NCBI RefSeq assembly: GCF_001005725.1
Contig: NZ_LBIC01000007.1
Span: 1 to 64,000, forward strand
Source: Sphingobium chungbukense
Lineage (GTDB): Bacteria; Pseudomonadota; Alphaproteobacteria; Sphingomonadales; Sphingomonadaceae
Length of the DNA: 64,000 nucleotides
Direction: 5' to 3'
Part shown: in pieces, positions 55,572-64,000 of the stretch
Numbering within the stretch: the stretch's first letter is position 1
Layout of the letters: each line of letters begins with the position of its first letter
Program-made: the position numbers and the translations under genes
The notes under the pieces: generated by a model
Told to the model about the DNA's origin: nothing
The model's input: the letters and a program-made list of their open reading frames with translations, nothing else
Databases searched by the model: none

Positions 55572-56653
55572 CAACCAGTGATCCGCCGCAAATGATCCAG
55601 CTTGGCCCGCAGGGCGACAGGCGTACGCATGACGCTCACAGCGGCATCCGCCTGCTCCACCGTCAAATCCTGATAGCGCAGCGCCTCGCCGACGATCCGC
55701 GTATCGGAGAGTGACGGCCGTACCGGGCGCAAGGCCAGCAGCAGATGCCGGTAATCGGAATCCGATCCGCCCAGCGCCCGGCACAAGGCCGCCACCTGCC
55801 CGACCGGTCCCATCACCAGAATGTCCGCGACTTGAAGGCTCTCCATGCGCAAACGCCGCCCGGCCAATGCCGTGAACAGCAGGAACCGTCGTTGCGCCAG
55901 CGCCGCGCCCATCAGTTCCGGCGCATCGGCACGCTCCCCCAGCGAGCGAACCAGCCGGTCCGCAGCGGCTATCGGCCCCGTTGCCTCATCATGGCGCGCA
56001 AGCAACACCTGTCCTGCCGCCTCGAACACAGGCAAGACCGCGTCCGGGTCCACCGTCCCGCTCCGCTGCGCCACCGCCGCCAGGCAAGCCGTCGCGGTCC
56101 AGAGCAATTCCGCGAAATGTCCAGCCGGCAGGTCCGGCGGCATGGGCTGGTCCTCCGCGCCGGTCGTCAGCCAGCGCCCCTCCGCCAGCGTCAGCGCGGC
56201 CATCGCATCGCCAATCGACATATCATCGGCAGAGAAGAGTGGCCCCGCCTCCGATTCGCCATGGTCGCCATCCGGCCGCCCGAACTGCCGCAACATCAGG
56301 CTCAATCCGCCCCGCATCTGCATATGCGCCAGCAGAGCCGGCCCCAGCAAGGTCGGCTGTCCACATATAGTGGGCCAACAGATCGGTTGCGGCCATTGCT
56401 CCAGAGCCGCCGCGATTTCGGGCGTTTGCTCCAGCGCCAGCCGCAGTCCGATCTCGATCGCGGTCAGGCATCCGCCCAGATGCCGCCGCGTCTCCGCCAT
56501 CAGCGCGTCATGACGGTCCCGTCCATCGTCGGGAAAGAAAAACGCCAGATCAATGGCATGCCCGACGGGCACGGCGGACATGCCGGCCATGACCTGCGCC
56601 ATCGGCCAGTTGTCCGCAGCCGTCGATCCGATCAGGGACGAAAAGGCGCTCAT
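55571..56653 (-). CDS. Alphaproteobacterial protein of unknown function, possibly DUF2336-like
   Basis: A 360-residue soluble, mostly helical, Ala/Leu-rich protein with no catalytic motif I can identify. The C-terminal part (ALAQRRFLLFTALAGRRLRMESL to RTPVALRAKLDHLRRI) recalls DUF2336 proteins, which often occur beside sensor kinases; I am not sure of this. It overlaps the kinase-like gene by one base (TGATG), so the two are coupled and may act together. Start uncertain between ATG 56653 and ATG 56665. Confidence 0.55.
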   Translation of the reverse strand: MSAFSSLIGSTAADNWPMAQVMAGMSAVPVGHAIDLAFFFPDDGRDRHDALMAETRRHLGGCLTAIEIGLRLALEQTPEIAAALEQWPQPICWPTICGQPTLLGPALLAHMQMRGGLSLMLRQFGRPDGDHGESEAGPLFSADDMSIGDAMAALTLAEGRWLTTGAEDQPMPPDLPAGHFAELLWTATACLAAVAQRSGTVDPDAVLPVFEAAGQVLLARHDEATGPIAAADRLVRSLGERADAPELMGAALAQRRFLLFTALAGRRLRMESLQVADILVMGPVGQVAALCRALGGSDSDYRHLLLALRPVRPSLSDTRIVGEALRYQDLTVEQADAAVSVMRTPVALRAKLDHLRRITG

Positions 56654-56778
56654 ACAGGCCAGCATAATGGCACGTCGTTAAAATGCACTAAACCGTAACG
56701 AGCAAAATCGCGCCGAGCGTTTTTCGATCCGATCGAACCATATCGACCGCCGGCCGACGCCATTCGACGGGAAATCGC

Positions 56779-57945
56779 TCAATCGCGACGCAGCAGGATC
56801 ATCGCCCCGGCCGAGACGATGGCGCAGGCCATCGCCACTTCCGCCATCAACGCCAGCGAACCCGTCAGCGCCGCGGCCAGCAGCAGGATCAAGGCGCTGG
56901 CCGGGGTGAAGATCATCCACGGCCGCACCGTGCCCACCTTGCGCCAGCGATCCGCCATCTGGATGATCGCCAGCAACAGCGCCAGATAGCTGGACACCGT
57001 CCCCTGCCCCGACAGCGCGATCCCGGCCACGGCAAAGGCCGGTGCGACAAAGGCGATCCATCCCATCGGCAGGGGGCGCAGCGCCATTTCGTCAAGCCGG
57101 TCCGCCGTTTCCGCCAATAACAGCGACAGCAGCAGCAGGCAAAGGCCCGCCCCCGTCCAAGACAGCTCGATCGGCACCAGCGCAATCGCACCCAGGGCCA
57201 TGGCCGCAATTCGCACCTGCAAGGCAGGCACCTGCATCCGCATCAGCGCAGGCGCCGCCAGGCGCGCCGCCGGCACCAGCAGATATTGCTCTGCCGCGCC
57301 GCGCACCCGCAACCCGCGCGGCCCATGAGACAGCACGGCCTGCGCCGCCAGATCCGCCTGATCCTGCGCCTCGACCAGCGCCACCCGGCCTTCCATCAGA
57401 TCGTCCTGCGGCACGGTGACGCGCCGCGCCCCGGCCTGCACCGCTGCCCGCACCAGGGTCAGCGACAGGTCCCACTCCCCGATCATGTCGAGCGTGTTGA
57501 ACAGCAGATCCGGGCTGATCCGCGCCAGCCCCGCCCAGCGCTGCCCCGCGTCGATCCGCTCGAACGGGGCGCTGGCGCGGCTGTCGTCGGCGACGAGCAG
57601 GGCATTGCCCTCATTCTTCGCCATGGCTTCGAAATAGGCCTGCCCCACGATCGCACCGTCGGCCACCAGCAGCGTATCGGCATGGCGCGGCGCGTCGCGC
57701 ACCATCGACACCATGTCGCGGATCAGCGCGACGGCGATCCCGTCCGCCGACAGCCGGTCGACCGCCTGCGACAAGGCGGGCGTGATCACGCTCACCAGGA
57801 TCATGATTCGGTCGGCGCCCGCCCGCGCCGCCTGCCGCGCCTGATATTCCACCAGCGTCTGCCCCGCGAAATGCAGGCTGGCGCGCAGCGATCCAGCGGC
57901 ATCGTTGGATGCCCGGCTGGCGCTAAGAATTGCCGCAAAAGTCAT
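56779..57945 (-). CDS. Membrane protein with nucleotidyltransferase-like N-terminal domain
   Basis: A 388-residue protein. The N-terminal 220 residues look like a sugar-phosphate nucleotidyltransferase or GT-A fold (FAGQTLVEYQARQAARAGADRIMILV resembles the second strand-helix of such enzymes; DTLLVADGAIVG the acidic loop), but the usual GxGxR loop is missing. The C-terminal 160 residues form about six hydrophobic helices. I do not know its function. Second gene of the operon that starts with the Hpt-like gene. Confidence 0.55.
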   Translation of the reverse strand: MTFAAILSASRASNDAAGSLRASLHFAGQTLVEYQARQAARAGADRIMILVSVITPALSQAVDRLSADGIAVALIRDMVSMVRDAPRHADTLLVADGAIVGQAYFEAMAKNEGNALLVADDSRASAPFERIDAGQRWAGLARISPDLLFNTLDMIGEWDLSLTLVRAAVQAGARRVTVPQDDLMEGRVALVEAQDQADLAAQAVLSHGPRGLRVRGAAEQYLLVPAARLAAPALMRMQVPALQVRIAAMALGAIALVPIELSWTGAGLCLLLLSLLLAETADRLDEMALRPLPMGWIAFVAPAFAVAGIALSGQGTVSSYLALLLAIIQMADRWRKVGTVRPWMIFTPASALILLLAAALTGSLALMAEVAMACAIVSAGAMILLRRD

Positions 57946-58021
57946 GCGTGATGAAACCGACCCGATCTTTGTTCAGCCCACCTTGTTACAAGGCGGACGC
58001 GATCACGCAAGCCGACTGACC

Positions 58022-58324
58022 TCAATCCCGCGCAAGATCGCTTAGCGACGCACGCAAAAGCCGCAAAATCCGGGGATCGCCCGGCGCCGCATCGGCGGCC
58101 TCATCGGCCATCGCCATCAGGCTGGTCAGCCCGAAGCTCGCCGCCAGCCCCTTCAGACGCCAGGCCGCGAGCTGCCAGTTCGCATCGCATCGGGCCCGGC
58201 CCAGCAGATCAAGCTGCCGTTCCGCGCTTTCCATGAAGGCAATGCGCAGATCCTCAATCAATCGACTGTCTTCACCGACAGCAGCGGCCAAAGCCGCATT
58301 CAGGGCGCCTGGATCATAGGACAT
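58022..58324 (-). CDS. Hpt-like domain protein lacking the phospho-accepting His
   Basis: A 100-residue four-helix protein. The helix that normally carries A-H-x-L-K-G-x-A reads A-W55-R-L-K-G-L-A-A-S-F-G, so the phosphorylatable His is replaced by Trp while the surrounding Leu-Lys-Gly and Ala-Ser are kept. It could still bind a response regulator or kinase without passing phosphate. First gene of the minus-strand operon, divergent from the coiled-coil gene across 79 bp. Confidence 0.75.
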   Translation of the reverse strand: MSYDPGALNAALAAAVGEDSRLIEDLRIAFMESAERQLDLLGRARCDANWQLAAWRLKGLAASFGLTSLMAMADEAADAAPGDPRILRLLRASLSDLARD

Positions 58325-58403
58325 GGGGCAGACGCTATCTGGCTTGCGTTAAGTTTTGGTAACAAGGCATTTTCGTGCGCGCAAAAGCTGCTAGGATGAC
58401 GGC

Positions 58404-61076
58404 ATGAACGGGGGCAGCACCATAGTCGAATTCTGGCGTGACCAGGACCGGAAGGCCGATGAGGCGTCGCAGGCGGATGATACCCTGCTGTTGAAACAGG
58501 CCGTCATGGATCTGGACGAAGACCATGCCATGCCGGAAACCGGCGCGCGCGGTCTGAGCGGGACGCAATGGGCGTTTCTGGCGGGCGGCCTGCTCTGGGT
58601 CGGCTTTGCCGGCTGGGCGACCCTGTCGTCCGGCCAGTGGCGCGGCGGACCGGCGGCATGGCCGGGGCTGGTCGCCACCATCCTCGTTCCGCTGATCCTG
58701 CTGGGCGTCTGCTATCTGCTGCTGCTGCGCAACAGCCGGACCGAAGCGCGCCGCTATCTCGACACCGCCCGGGCGCTGCGGACGGAGGCGGAACTGCTCG
58801 AACTGCGGCTCGGCCGGATCGCCGGGCAACTCGAAACAGCCCGCCAGGCCATGCAGGATCAGGCGGAATTGCTCGACAGCTATGGCGCCGCCGCGAGCAG
58901 CAATATGGAGGCATCGGCCGAACTGATCGCGGGCCGCGCCAACAGCACCGCCGAACGCGCCGAAGCGGCCGAACGGGCGGGGCTGGCGCTGGTGCAGCGG
59001 ATGGAAACGCTGATCGGCTCCATTCCCGAACTGGAGGAGCGCGCGACCCGCATGTCGGCACAGATCGTCGACAACGGCCATGCCCTGTCGGAACGGATCG
59101 ACATGCTGGAGGCGCGGCTGCACGCGATCGGCGAATTGTCCGACGATGCCCGCACGCGCACGCTCTCTGCCACCAAGAGCCTGTCGAGTCAACTCACCCA
59201 GCTTCAGGAAGCCACCCGTTCCACGACGCAGGAGGTGAACGGCATGGCCGACATCGCCGCCGCGCGGATCGACGCGACGATGGAAAGCGCGCGCAGGGCG
59301 ATGGAGGAAAGCTGGCAGGATCTGGAGCAGAGATCGGTCGTTCTGGGCGACCTGACCAGCCGCACCAAGGAAGAGGTGGCGGAGACCACCCAGTCGGTGA
59401 TCGCGCTGCTGACGCAGGAGTTGAACCGGGTCGAGATCGACGTGCTCCATCGCCTGGAAACCACCCATGGCCGCGCGCAGGAGACCATGGCGGCGGTGGA
59501 CGCCAATCTGACGGCACAGGCCCTGTCGCTCAAATCGCTGATCGAGGGTGCGCAGGCCGGGATCGCCGCCACCAGCCAGTCGGCGCTTTCCGCCCTGTCG
59601 CGCGACGCGGAAACGGTCGAGGCCGAATTGCGCCAGCGTATCGAGGTTGCCGTGACGCAGGCGCGCGAAGGCATGGCGATCACCGATGAGGGCCTTTCGC
59701 GTCAGAGCGAGGCGCTCGACGCGCTGATCGCGCGTTCCCGCGACGGCATTGCCGCGATCGGCGATGAAACCGTCGCCAATCTGGCCGATCATGTCGGCGA
59801 GGTCGAAAGCCGGCTGCATCAGATCAACGATCTGGTCGAGGGACAGCGCACTCTGGTCGCCGGGCTTCAGAACAGCCTCAACGATGCGGTCGGTTCCGCC
59901 GAGACGCGCTTCGCCGCGATGGAGGAAACCGCCCTCGCCCGCAATGAGCGGCTCACAGCGGCGCTCATACGCCTCACCGCCGAGACGCAGCGCATCGACG
60001 GCGCGCTGGCGGCTGGCGGCATGACCGCGGAAAAGCTGATCGGCAGCGCCGAAACGCTGATGCTTGCATTGGATTCCAGCGTGCGGGAACTGGACGAAAC
60101 CTTCCCCGCCGCGCTGGAGCGTTTCAACGGGCGGATCGAGACCAGTCGCACCCTGCTCGACAGCGCCGCGCCGGAAATCGAGCGGCTGGAAGCCATTTCC
60201 GAGGCGCTGGTCGGCCGCACCCAGGAGGCCGAGGAACTGCTGCGCGGCCAGGGTCGGCGCCTCAGCGAATGGCTGGAAAGCACGCAGAGCGGCGTCGATG
60301 CCAATCGCGAACTGGTCGAACGGCTGCGCACCGCGCTCGACAATGCGCATCAGGACGCGACGCGGATCACGGAGGGCGCCGGACCGCTGCTCGTCACCGC
60401 CCTGCTCCGGGTCAAGGATACCGCCGATCAGGCCGCAGAGCGTGCTCGCCAGGCCTTGAGCCGTGCCATCCCCGACGCTGCCCAATCGCTCGCCGACGCC
60501 AGCGAGGAAGCGATGGAGCGGGTCATCGGCGACAAGATCGCCACCCAGATCGAACAGGTGGCAAAGGTCGCGGAGGAGGCCGTCAAGGCGGCGCATCAGG
60601 CGTCCGACCGCCTCACCCGCCAGTTGCTGACGATCGCCGACACCAGCGCCACGGTCGAGGCCCGGATCGAGGAAGCGGAACGTGCCGCCGAGGACCGGGA
60701 TCGCGACCATTTCGCGCGCCGTTCCGCGCTGATCATCGAATCGCTCAACAGCACCGCGATCGACGTTGCCAAGATATTGTCCAACGACGTGACCGATTCC
60801 GCCTGGTCATCCTATCTGAAGGGCGATCGCGGCGTTTTCACCCGCCGCGCGGTCAAGCTGCTGGATGCGGGCGAATCCCGCGAAATCGCGCTGCATTACG
60901 ACAATGATCCTGAATTCCAGGATCATGTGAACCGCTACATCCACGATTTCGAATCGATGCTGCGGATCATCCTGTCGGCCCGTGACGGCAATGCGCTGGG
61001 CGTGGCGATCCTGTCGTCGGACATGGGCAAGCTCTATGTTGCGCTGGCGCAGGCGATCGAACGGTTGCGGCAATAG
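58404..61076 (+). CDS. Membrane-anchored long coiled-coil protein, TipN-like
   Basis: An 890-residue protein with a short cytoplasmic N terminus, two membrane helices (about 55-74 and 87-108) and then some 700 residues of heptad-rich, acidic/Ala/Gln coiled coil. It closes with a distinctive conserved-looking end (AKILSNDVTDSAWSSYLKGD, VNRYIHDFESMLRIILSARDG). Length (TipN of Caulobacter is about 888), topology and coiled coil match the polarity factor TipN, which marks the new pole. The assignment is by architecture, not by alignment. Alternatively a generic coiled-coil or methyl-accepting-like protein, but no chemotaxis hairpin is seen. Confidence 0.6.
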   Translation: MNGGSTIVEFWRDQDRKADEASQADDTLLLKQAVMDLDEDHAMPETGARGLSGTQWAFLAGGLLWVGFAGWATLSSGQWRGGPAAWPGLVATILVPLILLGVCYLLLLRNSRTEARRYLDTARALRTEAELLELRLGRIAGQLETARQAMQDQAELLDSYGAAASSNMEASAELIAGRANSTAERAEAAERAGLALVQRMETLIGSIPELEERATRMSAQIVDNGHALSERIDMLEARLHAIGELSDDARTRTLSATKSLSSQLTQLQEATRSTTQEVNGMADIAAARIDATMESARRAMEESWQDLEQRSVVLGDLTSRTKEEVAETTQSVIALLTQELNRVEIDVLHRLETTHGRAQETMAAVDANLTAQALSLKSLIEGAQAGIAATSQSALSALSRDAETVEAELRQRIEVAVTQAREGMAITDEGLSRQSEALDALIARSRDGIAAIGDETVANLADHVGEVESRLHQINDLVEGQRTLVAGLQNSLNDAVGSAETRFAAMEETALARNERLTAALIRLTAETQRIDGALAAGGMTAEKLIGSAETLMLALDSSVRELDETFPAALERFNGRIETSRTLLDSAAPEIERLEAISEALVGRTQEAEELLRGQGRRLSEWLESTQSGVDANRELVERLRTALDNAHQDATRITEGAGPLLVTALLRVKDTADQAAERARQALSRAIPDAAQSLADASEEAMERVIGDKIATQIEQVAKVAEEAVKAAHQASDRLTRQLLTIADTSATVEARIEEAERAAEDRDRDHFARRSALIIESLNSTAIDVAKILSNDVTDSAWSSYLKGDRGVFTRRAVKLLDAGESREIALHYDNDPEFQDHVNRYIHDFESMLRIILSARDGNALGVAILSSDMGKLYVALAQAIERLRQ

Positions 61077-61446
61077 CGCTTCGCTTCCGGCGAAGATCCC
61101 CTCCTCCGAAGCGATGGACAGCGGCCCGGTATGGTCGCTGAAACTGTGCGTTTCACGCCGAAGTTCACAGTGTACGCGCGCGCATGCCTGCGCGCGCGTG
61201 GGCGTGGTGGCGCGATTGGTCGGACATGTCAAAGAGGGGTGCGGGATAGAGCCGTCGGCGGGGAATAGGACAGGTTCCATCGCTCCTATCGGAGAAATAG
61301 GATGTTTTTGGAGGATGCTGTGGCCATTGGGTTACGCATGGTCCTTAAAGGACGGGCCAAAGCGACGATCATTTGCCCTTTACCCCCCGGTTTCCGCCGC
61401 TGGATGCACCTCTTGCTCTCGATTATAGCTTGGATAATATGCCGGG
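61077..61446. other. Intergenic region with a GC-rich hairpin
   Basis: There is a perfect inverted repeat of ACGCGCGCGCA (61174-61184) and its complement (61189-61199) with a TGCC loop, 98 bp after the coiled-coil gene; no T-run follows. The right part (about 61200-61446) is lower in GC, and I see no gene in it. Confidence 0.5.
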
Positions 61447-61998
61447 ATGAAGACACCCAGGGCCAGAAATAGAGGCAGGTTGTGGGTGTTCGTTATTATC
61501 GGAATTGCGGACACGTCATTCGTGGCAGCGCTTGCCAAATCTCCACCTCCCCTTCCGGTTGCCATTCAACAAATCATCGACGACGATGCCGCAATATGCC
61601 GGCAACTCACTGGGCGGCGCGGCAAGACGGGGGATATGGTTCGCAGGCTGGATGCGAATGGTGATGGTTTGACAGATTATCTGGTTTTTAGCGGCAGTTA
61701 CGTCTGTCCCGGCGCGCTTTCGGCGTTTACGCCCACGGCGACTGCGGGTGTTTCGACATATCTTTTCCTTGGCCGAGCCGATGGTCAGGTTCAGCGAATA
61801 TGGTCAGGCGATAGTTGGGGACCAGAAATCACCCAACAAGGCCGCCGAACCACCATCACATTCCAGATGACCGGAATTGCCTGCGGCGATGATCGTGGCG
61901 GCGAAGTGTCGGTTGCTGATCGCTATTCCTGCAAGCTGGAATTGCGGCCCGATCCTAAGGGCCGGTGGGGCCTGCGAAGTGGGCTTCCGTCAAACTGA
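61447..61998 (+). CDS. Exported protein of unknown function
   Basis: A 183-residue protein with a basic N terminus, a hydrophobic segment (LWVFVIIGIADTSFVAALA) and probable signal cleavage near Ala-Leu-Ala. The mature part has four Cys residues (AICRQL, YVCPGA, IACGDD, YSCKLE) that could form two disulfides, and the segment RRLDANGDGLTDYLVFSGSY, which resembles an EF-hand-like or FG-GAP Ca2+ loop. I do not recognise the family. GC is lower than in its neighbours. Confidence 0.6.
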   Translation: MKTPRARNRGRLWVFVIIGIADTSFVAALAKSPPPLPVAIQQIIDDDAAICRQLTGRRGKTGDMVRRLDANGDGLTDYLVFSGSYVCPGALSAFTPTATAGVSTYLFLGRADGQVQRIWSGDSWGPEITQQGRRTTITFQMTGIACGDDRGGEVSVADRYSCKLELRPDPKGRWGLRSGLPSN

Positions 61999-62097
61999 CT
62001 GATCCAGGCTCGGCTCTCTTTTCGGGAATGTGCGGCCAAGGACAAGTGGGGGCCTGGGTCAAGTCCGCAGCGGCCAGTTCAAGACATTACCGTTCCC

Positions 62098-62124
62098 GTC
62101 ACCCCGGGCTTGAGCCGGGGTGAC
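62098..62124. repeat. REP-like palindrome
   Basis: GTCACCCCGG and its complement CCGGGGTGAC around GCTTGAG, between convergent genes. This hairpin is of a type repeated in many alphaproteobacterial genomes and may stop transcription from both sides. Confidence 0.6.
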
Positions 62125-62154
62125 GAGTGGAGCATTTCCGCTCACCACCCGCAA

Positions 62155-62415
62155 TCAGCCGATATGCGTCCACCGCTCCAGCGTGACCCATCCTTCGACA
62201 TAATTGGCGTAATATATCCCGAACAAGGCCGCAGACAGAAGCGTCGCGCGGAACGCAACCACCCCTGGCCGGAAGTTGCTCGGCGCGCTGTCCGCCTGCC
62301 CCTTCAGCAACGCTTCACCCGTTTCGTCGGGCGTGCGGATGCCGAAGGGCAAGACGACAAACGCGCTGATCACCCAGAACAGCACATAGATGGCGAAGAT
62401 GGCGTACCAGTTCAT
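62155..62415 (-). CDS. DUF1467 family small membrane protein
   Basis: An 86-residue protein with two membrane helices (WYAIFAIYVLFWVISAFVVLPFGI and FRATLLSAALFGIYYANYVEGW) joined by a loop with RTPDETGEALLKGQADSAP. This is the DUF1467 pattern, conserved in alphaproteobacteria next to ribonuclease J. Function unknown. It lies 11 bp downstream of the RNase J gene and is probably cotranscribed with it. Confidence 0.88.
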   Translation of the reverse strand: MNWYAIFAIYVLFWVISAFVVLPFGIRTPDETGEALLKGQADSAPSNFRPGVVAFRATLLSAALFGIYYANYVEGWVTLERWTHIG

Positions 62416-62426
62416 GAGCGTCAGGC

Positions 62427-64000
62427 TTAGGCGCGAATGAGCAGCACGTCTACTACCGGCTTCTTGCCCGTCCAGCGCGTCGCCGTGCGCCGCACCGCCA
62501 GACGCACCCGTTCGCGCAAGGCGTCCTCCTCCTGCGATCCCTTGGCGACCGCGCCGGCCGCTTCTTCCGCGGCCTCTTCCAGAAAGGCCGCTTTGTCTTC
62601 CTCCACCGGAACGCCCTGCGTCCGCAAGGCGGGCGTCCCAATAACCCGTCCCTTGCCGTCCAGCGCCACGGCAACGCTGATCTGGCCGTGCAGGGAGACC
62701 TTCCGCCGCTCATTCATGGTCGAACCGTCCGACGGCAGGATGACATCGCCATCCAGCACCAGACGCCCGGTCGCTTCATGACCAATAATCTCCGGCCCGT
62801 TCGGCGCCAGCCGCAGCACATCGCCATTGGACTGCACGACCGCGCTCGGCACGCCGCTCGACAGGCCCAGCCGCGCCTGTTCGGCCATATGCCGCCGCTC
62901 ACCATGGACCGGCAGCAGGATCTGCGGCCGCACCCAGCGATACATGGACTCCAGTTCGGGACGCCCCGGATGGCCCGACACATGGACCTCCGCCTGGCGA
63001 TCCGTCACCATCAGCACGCCCTTGGCCGCCAGCGCGTTCTGGATACGGCCGATGGCGATCTCATTGCCCGGAATCTGCTTGGAGGAGAAGACGACCAGAT
63101 CACCCTCGTCCAGCTTGATCGGATGGCTGTCGAAGGCGATGCGGGAGAGCGCGGCCCGCGCCTCCCCCTGCCCGCCTGTGGCGATGATCATCACCTCGTT
63201 GTGCGGGAGCGCCATGACATCGTCCCAATCGACGGTCGGTGGGAAATCCCTGAGGTAACCCGCCGTCCGCGCCGTCGAAATGATCCGGTCGAGCGACCGC
63301 CCCGCCACGCAGAGCTTGCGCCCCATGGCGTTGGCGACCTCGCCCAGCGTTTGCAACCGCGCTGCGTTGGAAGCGAAGGTCGTGACCAGCACGCGCCCCT
63401 TGGCGCCCTTGATCGTCTCCATCAGCCCTTGACGAACATCGCCCTCGGAACCACTGGCCTCGGCATTGAAGACATTGGTGCTGTCGCAGACCAGCGCCAG
63501 CACGCCTTCGTCCCCGATCGCGGTCAGTTCTTCGGGCGTGGAGGGCTGGCCGAGCAGCGGGGTCTCATCGAGCTTCCAATCGCCGGTATGGAAAACCTTG
63601 CCATAAGGCGTGTCGATCAGCACCGCATTGCCTTCGGGGATCGAATGGGCGAGCGGCACATAGCGGAAGCCGAACGGCCCCAGCGCGAAACTGCCCTCAT
63701 TGTCGATGACGTTCAGCTCGACCTCTTGGGTGAGCCCCTCCTCTTCCAGCTTCAGCCGGATCAGCCCCGCGGTGAAGGGCGTCGCATAAAGCGGCACGCC
63801 AAGGTCAGCGGCGAGATAGGGAATAGCGCCGATATGGTCCTCATGCCCATGGGTCAGGACGATGCCGAGCAGGTCGTCCTTGCGTTCCTCGATAAAGGCA
63901 AGGTCCGGCAGCACCAGCTCCACGCCGGGATAGGCCGGATCGGCAAAGGTCAGGCCCAGATCGACCATCACCCATTTGCCCTGGCAACCGTAGAGATTGA
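62427..64000 (-). CDS. rnj: Ribonuclease J (5' end beyond the window)
   Basis: A metallo-beta-lactamase/beta-CASP ribonuclease with endo- and 5' exonuclease activity in mRNA decay and rRNA maturation. The zinc motif HGHEDHIGA is near the visible N terminus, followed by VPLAHSIPEGNAV, HTGDWKLDETP, the beta-CASP part and QAEVHVSGHPGRPEL. The frame is open to the window edge (…NLYGCQGKWVMVDLG), so about 25 N-terminal residues are missing; the ATG at 63971 is internal. Confidence 0.95.
   Translation of the reverse strand, partial: NLYGCQGKWVMVDLGLTFADPAYPGVELVLPDLAFIEERKDDLLGIVLTHGHEDHIGAIPYLAADLGVPLYATPFTAGLIRLKLEEEGLTQEVELNVIDNEGSFALGPFGFRYVPLAHSIPEGNAVLIDTPYGKVFHTGDWKLDETPLLGQPSTPEELTAIGDEGVLALVCDSTNVFNAEASGSEGDVRQGLMETIKGAKGRVLVTTFASNAARLQTLGEVANAMGRKLCVAGRSLDRIISTARTAGYLRDFPPTVDWDDVMALPHNEVMIIATGGQGEARAALSRIAFDSHPIKLDEGDLVVFSSKQIPGNEIAIGRIQNALAAKGVLMVTDRQAEVHVSGHPGRPELESMYRWVRPQILLPVHGERRHMAEQARLGLSSGVPSAVVQSNGDVLRLAPNGPEIIGHEATGRLVLDGDVILPSDGSTMNERRKVSLHGQISVAVALDGKGRVIGTPALRTQGVPVEEDKAAFLEEAAEEAAGAVAKGSQEEDALRERVRLAVRRTATRWTGKKPVVDVLLIRA

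Noticed and set aside
1..64000. CRISPR arrays, rRNA operons, replication origin
   Set aside because: No regularly spaced direct repeats with unique spacers, no rRNA sequence and no DnaA-box cluster were noticed. The only tandem repeats are coding (gsp leaders, Pro-Thr linker) or short regulatory ones.

Overview
The window looks like a chromosome segment of an alphaproteobacterium of the sphingomonad group (Sphingobium / Sphingomonas / Novosphingobium). The evidence is high GC, a permuted two-piece tmRNA with tag ANDNEALALAA, a GTTC-N7-GTTC SOS box in front of lexA, the block trpG-trpD-trpC-moaC-moeA next to lexA-comEC-gltX-gltA, a DUF1467 gene next to ribonuclease J, and short interspersed repeats of the kind seen in this group. 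The species is not determined.

Left third (1 to about 22.45 kb): part of an integrative element whose right end lies in the 3' end of a tRNA-Met gene, beside a P4-type integrase. Its backbone is ardC (cut by the window edge), a parB-like gene, a very large methyltransferase/helicase gene, a CHC2/toprim primase-like gene and a lytic transglycosylase. Two cargo modules sit between parB and the helicase gene: a complete type II CBASS operon (CD-NTase, Cap2 E2-E1, Cap3 JAMM protease, Cap4-like nuclease-SAVED effector) and an Xre/RES toxin-antitoxin pair, with a DUF6933-like gene between them. The helicase gene is cut in two by a nested 'recombinase in trio' (RIT) element: three overlapping tyrosine recombinase genes and a passenger gene between 88-bp inverted repeats that differ at one base. 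The repeats carry an outward ribosome site, start codon and 23 in-frame codons, so the 3' half of the helicase gene has a new translation start. The insertion looks like a precise exchange at a shared 9-bp core (GAATATGTG), with a 20-bp perfect palindrome left at one end.

Middle (22.6-42.5 kb): a complete type II secretion operon, gspCDEFGHIJKLMN plus prepilin peptidase, with overlapping genes. It is preceded by three tandem 11-bp repeats that match a PhoB box. Beyond it lie a 2OG-Fe(II) dioxygenase, a CYTH-CHAD (polyphosphate-type) protein, a TonB-dependent receptor, a long lipoprotein with a Pro-Thr linker, and a small TPR protein; further Pho-box-like sites lie upstream of the last two. 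I infer a phosphate-starvation secretion and uptake module, like the ElpS/T2SS locus I recall from Caulobacter. gspG and gspH carry an in-frame 33-bp tandem repeat that multiplies the prepilin cleavage motif.

Right (42.5-64 kb): mostly housekeeping genes (tmRNA, NRDE protein, trp and molybdopterin genes, lexA, comEC, gltX, gltA). These are followed by a four-gene operon whose histidine kinase-like and Hpt-like members both lack the phospho-accepting histidine. It is divergent from an 890-residue, membrane-anchored coiled-coil protein that resembles the polarity factor TipN. The window ends in a convergent DUF1467-RNase J pair, with RNase J truncated by the edge.
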